From assembly GCA_013002475.1 (NCBI GenBank), contig JABDJM010000557.1, positions 1 through 8,327 on the forward strand: DNA of 8,327 nt, given 5' to 3'. This document shows positions 1 to 6,465 of the stretch, piece by piece. The notes beneath the pieces are model-generated. The model made no database searches and was not told where the DNA came from. It was given only the letters and a program-made list of their open reading frames with translations. A program made the position numbers and the translations under genes. The stretch comes from Saprospiraceae bacterium. GTDB lineage: Bacteria > Bacteroidota > Bacteroidia > Chitinophagales > Saprospiraceae. Every line of letters starts with the position of its first letter. Position 1 is the stretch's first letter.

Positions 1-1776
1 CTGCAGACCATTCCTGGCTTTGACCAGACGACCCTTCAGTTAGTCAAGCCCTTCATGACTGCCGGTTCCGCAGGCCTGGATGATTTTCAGGAAACATTAC
101 CAAAAATGATGGTCCGTGGTAGCAACGAGATCCTTTTACGGACTACCCGGTTTTTCCCCTTGAAAAAAGGTTTTGAAGAAAATGAAGATGGAAGCATTCC
201 TTACGAAGGAAGCCCTGAAAGAATTTTTGCCAGATATAAGCACAGTTATTATAATCGGTTGAGTTATGGAGTCACGATGGAAAAGGATGCTGGAGAAGCT
301 CTTTTTCAAAAGAGCAATCCTGAGGGCTTTGATTTTTATAGCGCACATTTCTTTCTGAAAAACTATCGGAAGTGGCTCAAGTCAATTGCCATCGGAGATT
401 TTGCGGCTTCAATGGGACAAGGCCTGATCATGCACAGTGGATTTGGTGGAAGAAAAGGTGCACAGGTTGACCGGATAGCCAGGTCCCAAAATGGATTGAG
501 ACCCTATCGCTCAGTAGATGAGAACAATTTCCTTCGAGGTGCAGGTTTTGAGTTGAATTTCAATGATCAGTTACAGATCATGGCTTTTGGTTCTCATCGT
601 ACCAGGGATGCCAACTTGCTTGTAAGGGATACATTGGATCCTGAAGTAGACCAGGGAGTAACCTCCCTGCAAACCTCAGGCTTGCATCGAACTGCTGCTG
701 AGATAGCAGACAAAGGGAGCGTTGGCCAAACCTCCTTTGGAGGAAGGGTTGGCTTCAGTTTAAGTCAACTGCATCTGGGAGCTAACTTCCTTCGTGAAGA
801 GCTGTCGAGTTCTTTGAATAGAGCAGAAGATCCATATAATATATTTTTCTTCCGGGGAACTGAGCTAACCAACATGAGTTTGGATTATAGATGGTCCAAA
901 AAGAATTATGTCCTGTTTGGAGAACTGGCTCGGAGTGATAATGGAGGTGTGGCCTTTACAACCGGTTATCAGATCAGCCTAGCCCGAATTGCAGACCTTT
1001 CCCTTTTGTACAGGTCCTTTGACAAGGATTATCATGCACTGAATTCAAATGCCTTTTCAGAATCTAGTCAAGTCAATAATGAAAAGGGATTCTATACCGG
1101 CCTGTTTGTGCGACCAAGTTACAATTGGCAATTTGCGTTTTATTATGACACTTATCGTTTTGATTGGTTACAATTTGGAGTTGGGTCGCCAGCTGTAGGC
1201 CGCGATTTTCGCGGCCGGATAACCTGGAGAAAGAAAAGGAAATTTGAGACTTACCTGGAATACCGATCTGAAACCAAACAGCAAAATCTTAGGATCGTAG
1301 GAGAAAATGAAGCCTACCTAAGCAATGCTAGACGTGAACAGATCCGGTGGAATTTTAAATACAATTTGTCAAAGGCCTTGGTTTGGAGAACCAGGATCGA
1401 TGCCGGTAGTTTTGCTATCGGACCAGGTGAATTCGAGGGCTTTGTTTTGTATCAGGATTTTGTATACAAACCGATCAACTTTCCTCTACACTTTACTTCA
1501 AGATTAGCCCTGTTCGATACAGAGTCCTATGCCATTCGATTTTATTCTTATGAAAATAACTTGCTGAATAGTTTTACCATACCCCCCTATTATGGAAAAG
1601 GATTGCGGTATTATTTAAATCTCAGGTATCGTGGAGTCAGGAATTTTGTTTTTGAACTTCGTTGGGCACAAACCTATCGTGCAGGTGAAGATCCTTACCT
1701 GGGAGGAAATGAAGGTCATCCTGGTAACAATAGGACTGAGATCGGAGCTCAAATTAAATACAGCTGGGGGAATTAA
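1..1776 (+). CDS. Helix-hairpin-helix protein with C-terminal outer-membrane-type beta-barrel (5' end missing)
   Basis: The reading frame is open from base 1 and gives 591 residues ending in TAA; the true start and any signal peptide lie left of the window. The first ~20 residues (LQTIPGFDQTTLQLVKPF) match a helix-hairpin-helix unit, with the IPGF hairpin between two helices; such units usually bind DNA non-specifically, as in ComEA. The remainder has many short alternating polar/hydrophobic strands with frequent Tyr, Phe and Arg, conserved-looking blocks GDFAASMGQGL (about residues 132-142) and GLRPYRSVDENNFLRG (about 165-180), and a final strand IGAQIKYSW, all typical of an outer-membrane barrel. 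I recall similar proteins in Bacteroidota annotated only as helix-hairpin-helix domain proteins; their function is not known to me. It converges on the next gene, with 8 bases between the stops. The family call is fairly sure; the barrel and surface location are inferred. Confidence 0.8.
   Translation: MQTIPGFDQTTLQLVKPFMTAGSAGLDDFQETLPKMMVRGSNEILLRTTRFFPLKKGFEENEDGSIPYEGSPERIFARYKHSYYNRLSYGVTMEKDAGEALFQKSNPEGFDFYSAHFFLKNYRKWLKSIAIGDFAASMGQGLIMHSGFGGRKGAQVDRIARSQNGLRPYRSVDENNFLRGAGFELNFNDQLQIMAFGSHRTRDANLLVRDTLDPEVDQGVTSLQTSGLHRTAAEIADKGSVGQTSFGGRVGFSLSQLHLGANFLREELSSSLNRAEDPYNIFFFRGTELTNMSLDYRWSKKNYVLFGELARSDNGGVAFTTGYQISLARIADLSLLYRSFDKDYHALNSNAFSESSQVNNEKGFYTGLFVRPSYNWQFAFYYDTYRFDWLQFGVGSPAVGRDFRGRITWRKKRKFETYLEYRSETKQQNLRIVGENEAYLSNARREQIRWNFKYNLSKALVWRTRIDAGSFAIGPGEFEGFVLYQDFVYKPINFPLHFTSRLALFDTESYAIRFYSYENNLLNSFTIPPYYGKGLRYYLNLRYRGVRNFVFELRWAQTYRAGEDPYLGGNEGHPGNNRTEIGAQIKYSWGN
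1198..1216. repeat. Perfect GC-rich inverted repeat inside the helix-hairpin-helix gene
   Basis: Arms GGCCGCGA (1198-1205) and TCGCGGCC (1209-1216) are exact reverse complements around a TTT spacer. The stem is 8 bp with 7 G:C pairs, in DNA that otherwise looks moderately AT-rich. It encodes GRDFRGR within the barrel, so it may simply reflect codon choice for a turn. There is no T-run after it on either strand, so it is not a terminator. Confidence 0.5.
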
Positions 1777-1784
1777 CCTACTCC

Positions 1785-3251
1785 CTATTCTGCTCCATTT
1801 TGAAGCAATTCTTCAAACACTTCCTCTAATTGCGCGGCGTCAATCTTTTTCATAATGATCTCTTTGTTCTCATCAAGAACATAAAGCTGAGGAGTTGTCC
1901 TCACATCATAAATGCTTTTGTACTTTGACTGGATATAGGGATCAATCGCATTGATCCATTTGAACATACCCTTCTCCGTGATTGTTTCAGCGCATTTAGG
2001 AATGTCCTTGTATACTTCTGTACACAGGGCAACTAATTCCACCCCTTTGGGATTCCATTTTTCATAGAAGCTGATCATATCCGGCATTTGCTTTTTGCAA
2101 TGTCCGCAATCGGGATCCCAAATAAATAGTATTGTATACTGTGCATCAATTTCGTGAAGCTTAAAAACACGTTTTTGTTTGAACCGCTTATGTTCGTCTT
2201 TTTCATCCTTCAGAGGAAGTGTGGCCTGCACATCCAACTCCATTAAGCCCAAATCTGGTGCGATCTTTCCCAGAAGTAAGGGCTTTAGCGTAGTGACATT
2301 GTCTACGATCTTTTTCAGTTGTTCTTCCTCTGACCAATTTGCCTTTCCACCTTTGTAATATTTTTCTCCAATGTGGACATAGACAGCATCCTGTCCGATG
2401 ACTTTTGATGCAGCATATTTGTTCAGAAAATGAATGAGATAAAACTTAAAGGTCTCCTCAGCGGGTTCAACCAGAGACAATATCCTGTCTACTGAACTAC
2501 TGATCGAGTCAGGATGTTGGGCGGTTAATTTTTCAACATAATAATTGACCTTTTCAAACTGGAGGGATGTCCTCAGAAGCCTTGGATCTCCCATCTTTAG
2601 ATTGTCGAACCAATGCTCTTTTGTATACATCCATCTGTCAAATTCGAGATTTTCACTCCCGGAAAAATCAGGTAAGGCAATTTGCATCCCACCCTTGATA
2701 ACGGCAGAAAGCAGGGATTCAGGCTGATTGCTTAGAATTCTTGCCTGATAATCCTCAACATCTTTGTTTATCTGTAAAAGCGACTTTCTCCCTTCTTCTT
2801 CAGCTTGTGCATTTCCCTCTTCCATAGCTTTTTTAATACCCTCGTTTATGGTATTTGCTTTTGGTCTCTGTGCGGTGAGAAAATTCAAATAGGCGTAAAA
2901 ATCTGAATTCAGAGTATGACCAGACACTGCAACCTTTCCGCTAGGATCGGAAGCTGTGGTAGTAATCTCAAATTCCTGATCATCATCGTCGATCATAAAC
3001 TGGAAGATCGCATTGTCAGGGGCAAGAACAACCAAGTAGATCCCGGCTTCAAGAGATTCATCATCGGAAAAAATAAACGATCCGTTCTCCTGGGCAAAAA
3101 CGGTATCCTGGATGTATTGCTTGTCACCGTAGTTGTACGCCAGATAAAGCTCAGGCTCTGTGTAGCCATCAATGGTTACCGTGATATTATATCCTTGTGA
3201 AAATAAATTTAGTGCTAAGAATAGTCCCAGTAGTGTGAAGGTCCCCCTCAT
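1785..3251 (-). CDS. Secreted thioredoxin-fold protein (DUF4369/DUF5106/TlpA-like)
   Basis: The product has 488 residues, starts at ATG and ends in TAG. Residues 1-19 form a signal peptide with a Leu/Phe-rich core ending near FSQ, so the protein is exported, probably to the periplasm. Residues ~20-110 are a small beta domain like DUF4369, ~150-310 a helical region like DUF5106 (including DAVYVHIGEKYY at 288-299), and ~330-488 a thioredoxin/AhpC-TSA domain. The redox motif is WDPDCGHCKK, with Cys382 and Cys385, and TTP at 452-454 supplies the usual cis-proline. This arrangement is common in Bacteroidota and usually annotated as a TlpA-like disulfide reductase or isomerase; the substrate is unknown. 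There is no Shine-Dalgarno sequence. A TACATTTT stretch at 3272-3279 is a poor fit to the phylum's promoter box. The gene lies downstream of the coiled-coil gene in the same direction, but a possible terminator separates them. Confidence 0.88.
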   Translation of the reverse strand: MRGTFTLLGLFLALNLFSQGYNITVTIDGYTEPELYLAYNYGDKQYIQDTVFAQENGSFIFSDDESLEAGIYLVVLAPDNAIFQFMIDDDDQEFEITTTASDPSGKVAVSGHTLNSDFYAYLNFLTAQRPKANTINEGIKKAMEEGNAQAEEEGRKSLLQINKDVEDYQARILSNQPESLLSAVIKGGMQIALPDFSGSENLEFDRWMYTKEHWFDNLKMGDPRLLRTSLQFEKVNYYVEKLTAQHPDSISSSVDRILSLVEPAEETFKFYLIHFLNKYAASKVIGQDAVYVHIGEKYYKGGKANWSEEEQLKKIVDNVTTLKPLLLGKIAPDLGLMELDVQATLPLKDEKDEHKRFKQKRVFKLHEIDAQYTILFIWDPDCGHCKKQMPDMISFYEKWNPKGVELVALCTEVYKDIPKCAETITEKGMFKWINAIDPYIQSKYKSIYDVRTTPQLYVLDENKEIIMKKIDAAQLEEVFEELLQNGAE

Positions 3252-3279
3252 GTGTTGCTTGTTTTGCTTTTAAAATGTA

Positions 3280-3318
3280 AAAGCCAGCTATTTTGTTGTT
3301 CACAAAAGTCTGGCCTTT
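3280..3318 (-). terminator. Candidate terminator hairpin after the coiled-coil gene
   Basis: There are two nested inverted repeats. The outer arms are AAAGCCAG (3280-3287) and CTGGCCTTT (3310-3318, one bulged C). The inner arms are TTTTGT (3291-3296) and ACAAAA (3302-3307) around a 5-base loop. A small internal loop (3 versus 2 bases) joins the stems. Read on the minus strand, the structure lies about 50 bases past the coiled-coil stop codon and is followed by TTTTACATTTT, a modest T-rich tail. It may end coiled-coil transcription before the thioredoxin-fold gene. The tail is weak and the outer stem has a bulge, so a processing or stabilising hairpin is also possible. Confidence 0.45.
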
Positions 3319-3367
3319 AATTTATTAATCCCAGTCGGAACCAATTATTTAAGTCTTTCTTAACGCC

Positions 3368-6271
3368 TTAGTTTCCTTCATTTTCCTGGATCTTCCGCTC
3401 CAGCTCCCTTAATCGTTGCTCAGCTTTCCTGGATTTATCCTGAAGTTCCTTTAATCGCGTGGCTTCTTTGCTGATCCTTGCTCTTTCCGCGGCAATTTCT
3501 TTGGCTGCATCTTGTTTGACCTGCGTTATCTGGTCAGCGGCATTCTGTTTTGCCTCGTAGATCGCGTCTGAAGACTCTTTCTCTGCCCTGGAGATCTCTT
3601 CCAGGGACTTCTTCCGGGCACTATTGGCCTCATCCAAGTATTGCTGTTTTTTCGCTGCTGCATTCTTTCGGGTTTCAACGATCTCCTGTTCTGCTAATGC
3701 CCTGATCTCCCTGATCTCATTTCTTAACTTGGTGGTTTCCTCATCGGATTCTTGCCGGGCTTTAAGGATCGCTTGTCCCCCTTTATTTTTTACATCTGCC
3801 AATTGTATGGCGGTTGCCTGTTGGATCTCCTGTATTTCTTTAGTCGCTCTTTCCCTTTCGCTTGCGATAGATTCATCAGTTTCCCTTCTTACCTTATTGG
3901 CTGCTTCTTTCGCAATTTTTATCTCCTGCGCAGTGGTTTCAGCCAGGTTTTGCTTTTCCATTTTTGCTTTCTCACGGGCAGCGACAACTCCTTCACCGAT
4001 TTCTTGCTTTTTGGCGGCTGCTTCTTCCGTGGCTTTCTGGATCTCTTGCGCGGCAAGTTTGCGGGCAAGAGAAATTTCTTCCGAGCTTTGCTTTCTGGCT
4101 TCCGCCGCCTTGATCCTGCTATCCTTAAGAGCTTCCGCTTCAGCTTTTCTCGCATCTGAAATGGCCTTGGCAGCCTCCTGCTTGATACGTCCTACTTCTG
4201 CAGCCGCATTTGATTTGGCCGCAGCAACCTCTTTGGCGGAGAGTGTCCTGGTTTCTTTTTCAACCGACTTTGCTTTTTTAATTGACTCAAATGTTTCCTC
4301 CTGGATGGACTTGAGTTCATTTTGAGAAGCATACTGAGCCTCTTCAACTTCTTTCAAATATTTAGCTTCAGCGGCGTCGACATTAGACTTGATTTCAGCA
4401 ACTTTATTTGTTGCTGCGGATTGTGCGTTTTTCACCTCAGCCGCGGCGGACTCCTTAGACTTCTGAACGTCCATCATGCTTTCCTCCCTGGCTTTTTGCC
4501 GGGCGGTTGATGCCTTAACCATGGCATCTCTTAATTCCTGTTCGATCTTTTCCATTTCGGCATCAGATCTCCGTTTGGCCTCTTCAAGCTCCTTTACATA
4601 AGCAGACTTTTGTTTGTCCGCATTTGCTTTAGCCTCAGCGATAGCTTCAGTCTCCTGAACTTTTATATCCTCTACTGCCAGTGAGGCTTTTTGCTTTGCT
4701 GCCTGGACTTGTTCAGCATAAGTTTGTTTTGCGTCTTCGGCTGCGGCCTTACTAATCGCAACCTGTTCAGCACTATTCTTTTTGGTTTGCTGGACCTCCT
4801 CAGCTGCTCGTTTTTTCACTTGCAACAAATCAACTGCGGTGACCTGCTTTTGTTTGGCGACCTTTTCCTGGAGGTCAGCAATTTCTGCTGCACTTTCCTG
4901 GGCGATCAAAGCCTTTTCTTCAGCTGCTCTTCTTTTTGACTCAGCCAGATCCATAGCATACTCCTCTTTTTTCCGCACAGCATTCTCCCGTATTCGACCA
5001 ATTTCCTGAGCCGCTTGTTCTCTGGTTTGGAGGATCTCTTCTGAGGCAGTTTGTTTAGCTTTCACAACATCGCCCACGGAACGTTCTTTTTCTAAAGCAG
5101 ATTTTTCTCTAGCTGTTTTGATCGACTCGGCCGTTTCATCCCTGATTCTTAATAGCTCTGATTCGGATCTATCTCGAGCGTTGGATATCTCATCTGCATA
5201 TTCGAGTTTTGCTAAACCAAGATTTTCTTCGATATTTTTTATTTGTTCTTTGGCATTAGAGCGAGCCTCAGAAACTTCCTTTGCTGAAGCAGCCTGAGCT
5301 TCGGCGATTACATTCTTAGCCTTTTCCCAGGAAGTGCTTACGTCCAGGTTGATCTCTTCTATTCTTTCATCGGCCGAAGTCCTGGCAGCCTGAACAGCAA
5401 CTCCACTAGCGGACTTAGCCTGCTTGATTTCATTTAGAGAAGATTCTCTGGCCTCCAGGACTTCCTGAGCATACTCTGCCTTTTTTGTATTGGCATCATC
5501 GCGGGCTCTTGCAAGATCCTGGGCTATTTGTAATTTGGCATTTGCTGCTTTTTTTCTTTCGTAGTCCAAATCCCCTCTTACCTCCGATTTAACTTCAGCT
5601 AGCTCCTTTCTTAACTGGGCCAACTCTTTATCATTCAGCAAGCTGATGTCGGCGATCCTCCTGGGACCGGCGGTGGTTGCGGCAATTGGACGATTTCTGT
5701 CCTTGGGAGAGAATTCATTGCCTACGATAGCAACATCAGGCACCCGATTTCTGTCAAGGCTCCTATGAAAGCAACTAACCAGGGCACGGAGTTCCGCTTG
5801 CCGATTTGGATTGACGACAAACTTCCGCATTTCATTACTAATGTTGTTCTTTATATAGATCGTGTGCGGAGGACTTTCATTCATCCAATCGATGGTTGCC
5901 AAATCTAGCTGTAGGATATTCTCATGCCTGGGTGAGCCGCCTTCAGAATTTTGAATCAATTCTCCAAGCTCTACAAACCTATAACTACGACGATTTTGGT
6001 CATGATCCATGAAAATGATCTCATCATCCTGATTGAACAGCACGCCGTTTTTGGATGTCACTTTTGCTTGAATCCCCTTTTCAGTGGAAAGTAAGACGAT
6101 CCCGTAGGAGTAGTTTCCCCTGACTACAAGTGTAACGTGCTTAGATTTAATGATCTGCGTATTTGCCACTACCCCATTCTCGAGGATATAGTGCGCACAG
6201 TTCTGGGCAGGAAGGAAACTGCTCAAAAGGAAAAGGCTCAGGAATAATAGGTGGCGGGGCCAACTCTTCAT
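3368..6271 (-). CDS. Exported protein with beta-rich head and very long hendecad coiled-coil rod
   Basis: The product has 967 residues from ATG at 6271 to TAG. I chose this start because the only upstream option is a TTG at 6289 that lies inside a promoter-like box, and because MKSWPRHLLF leads directly into a signal peptide ending near LPAQ (~23). There is no lipobox before Cys25. Residues ~24-205 are a beta-rich head holding the only two cysteines, Cys25 and Cys167. Residues ~211-962 are continuous helix rich in Ala, Glu, Lys, Arg and Gln, with no proline, cysteine or membrane segment. The ends (211-231 and 938-962) have leucine heptads; the centre (313-832) has 13 exact 40-residue repeats. 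There is no C-terminal anchor or type IX secretion tail. I do not recognise the family. Automatic annotation might call it SMC-like or ATP synthase b-like from the coiled coil alone, but it has no ATPase motif and carries a signal peptide. A structural or envelope role is inferred only. Confidence 0.85.
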   Translation of the reverse strand: MKSWPRHLLFLSLFLLSSFLPAQNCAHYILENGVVANTQIIKSKHVTLVVRGNYSYGIVLLSTEKGIQAKVTSKNGVLFNQDDEIIFMDHDQNRRSYRFVELGELIQNSEGGSPRHENILQLDLATIDWMNESPPHTIYIKNNISNEMRKFVVNPNRQAELRALVSCFHRSLDRNRVPDVAIVGNEFSPKDRNRPIAATTAGPRRIADISLLNDKELAQLRKELAEVKSEVRGDLDYERKKAANAKLQIAQDLARARDDANTKKAEYAQEVLEARESSLNEIKQAKSASGVAVQAARTSADERIEEINLDVSTSWEKAKNVIAEAQAASAKEVSEARSNAKEQIKNIEENLGLAKLEYADEISNARDRSESELLRIRDETAESIKTAREKSALEKERSVGDVVKAKQTASEEILQTREQAAQEIGRIRENAVRKKEEYAMDLAESKRRAAEEKALIAQESAAEIADLQEKVAKQKQVTAVDLLQVKKRAAEEVQQTKKNSAEQVAISKAAAEDAKQTYAEQVQAAKQKASLAVEDIKVQETEAIAEAKANADKQKSAYVKELEEAKRRSDAEMEKIEQELRDAMVKASTARQKAREESMMDVQKSKESAAAEVKNAQSAATNKVAEIKSNVDAAEAKYLKEVEEAQYASQNELKSIQEETFESIKKAKSVEKETRTLSAKEVAAAKSNAAAEVGRIKQEAAKAISDARKAEAEALKDSRIKAAEARKQSSEEISLARKLAAQEIQKATEEAAAKKQEIGEGVVAAREKAKMEKQNLAETTAQEIKIAKEAANKVRRETDESIASERERATKEIQEIQQATAIQLADVKNKGGQAILKARQESDEETTKLRNEIREIRALAEQEIVETRKNAAAKKQQYLDEANSARKKSLEEISRAEKESSDAIYEAKQNAADQITQVKQDAAKEIAAERARISKEATRLKELQDKSRKAEQRLRELERKIQENEGN
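3776..5335 (-). repeat. 13 tandem 40-residue (120 bp) protein repeats in the coiled-coil gene
   Basis: Residues 313-832 divide into 13 units of exactly 40 residues without a gap. Each unit is an 18-mer (roughly xKKxEYAxELxxAKxxAA) followed by two 11-mers (roughly xEIxxAKxxAA). Position 10 is Ile, Leu or Val in 12 of 13 units, position 21 is aliphatic or Met in 11, position 32 in all 13, and position 3 is Lys or Arg in 10. Hydrophobic positions step 3,4,4,3,4,4,3,4,4,3,4, which sums to 40, or three hendecads plus one heptad. The repeats are clear in protein but the DNA copies are well diverged, so this is an old repeat and not a recent amplification. Confidence 0.85.
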
Positions 6272-6286
6272 CGTAAGGGATTTCTT

Positions 6287-6294
6287 CAAATATA
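6287..6294 (-). promoter_or_regulatory. TAnnTTTG-type -7 box before the coiled-coil gene
   Basis: On the minus strand this reads TATATTTG, an exact match to the Bacteroidota -7 consensus TAnnTTTG. Its end is 15 bases before the ATG at 6271, so a transcript starting a few bases downstream would have a leader of only about 10 bases. No clear TTTG or TTG is seen at the -33 distance. The box overlaps the TTG at 6289, which argues against that codon as a start. Confidence 0.5.
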
Positions 6295-6313
6295 GCCAAT
6301 CAGTAATTCACTT

Positions 6314-6331
6314 CCATTTAGATTCTAATGG
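6314..6331. promoter_or_regulatory. Imperfect palindrome at the -33 region of the coiled-coil promoter
   Basis: CCATTTAGATTCTAATGG has arms CCATT(T)AGA and TCTAATGG that match except for one extra T. It starts about 20 bases upstream of the -7 box, where a -33 element or a regulator would sit. It could be an operator, but with a single copy and no known regulator nearby this is weak. Confidence 0.2.
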
Positions 6332-6420
6332 ATTAACAGCTACAATGACCTATTTAGGGGCTAAATGTCACAAATTTTGAGCCATTGATGCATTTGCATG
6401 AACTAAGTTTGCAGGGAAGT

Positions 6421-6465
6421 GTAGGTAAACGGCTGATTGATAGTGTAAAAAAGGCAGTTACCTAC
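6421..6465. repeat. Inverted repeat spanning the pyrB stop codon
   Basis: GTAGGTAA (6421-6428) and TTACCTAC (6458-6465) are exact 8-base complements separated by 29 bases; the second arm covers the pyrB stop. The T-run on the minus strand lies inside the loop and not after the stem, so it does not look like a normal terminator. The rest of the 186-base spacer holds only a short ATTTAG/CTAAAT hairpin (6352-6366), the palindrome at 6314-6331 and the promoter box. Confidence 0.3.

Noticed and set aside
1..6. CTGCAG (PstI site) exactly at the window start, suggesting a cloning junction
   Set aside because: The reading frame and protein homology run straight through it, and a single 6-base match is likely chance.
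3272..3279. TACATTTT as the promoter of the thioredoxin-fold gene
   Set aside because: The last base breaks the TAnnTTTG consensus, and the nearest upstream TTTG is about 23 bases away, longer than usual; too weak to list.
3624..4325. Long plus-strand open frame of 233 codons opposite the coiled-coil gene, with others at 3752-4159 and 4691-5009
   Set aside because: These are antisense shadows. The Ala/Glu/Lys/Ser-rich rod gives few stops on the other strand, and the translations are Cys/Phe/Ser/Leu-rich nonsense with no recognisable motif.
6195..6205. Lipoprotein signal at Cys25 of the coiled-coil protein
   Set aside because: The residues before the cysteine are Ala-Gln-Asn; a lipobox needs a small residue such as Gly, Ala or Ser directly before Cys.
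3368..6271. SMC, TolA or ATP synthase b subunit identity
   Set aside because: There are no Walker motifs and no N-terminal membrane anchor of the TolA or b-subunit kind, and there is a cleavable-type signal peptide with a beta-rich head. Similarity would come only from coiled-coil composition.
6272..6289. TTG at 6289 as the start of the coiled-coil protein (6 residues longer)
   Set aside because: The TTG is part of the TATATTTG promoter box, and the ATG at 6271 leads directly into a normal signal peptide.
6421..6465. Terminator after pyrB
   Set aside because: The 8-base arms are 29 bases apart, and the T-run is in the loop and not after the stem.
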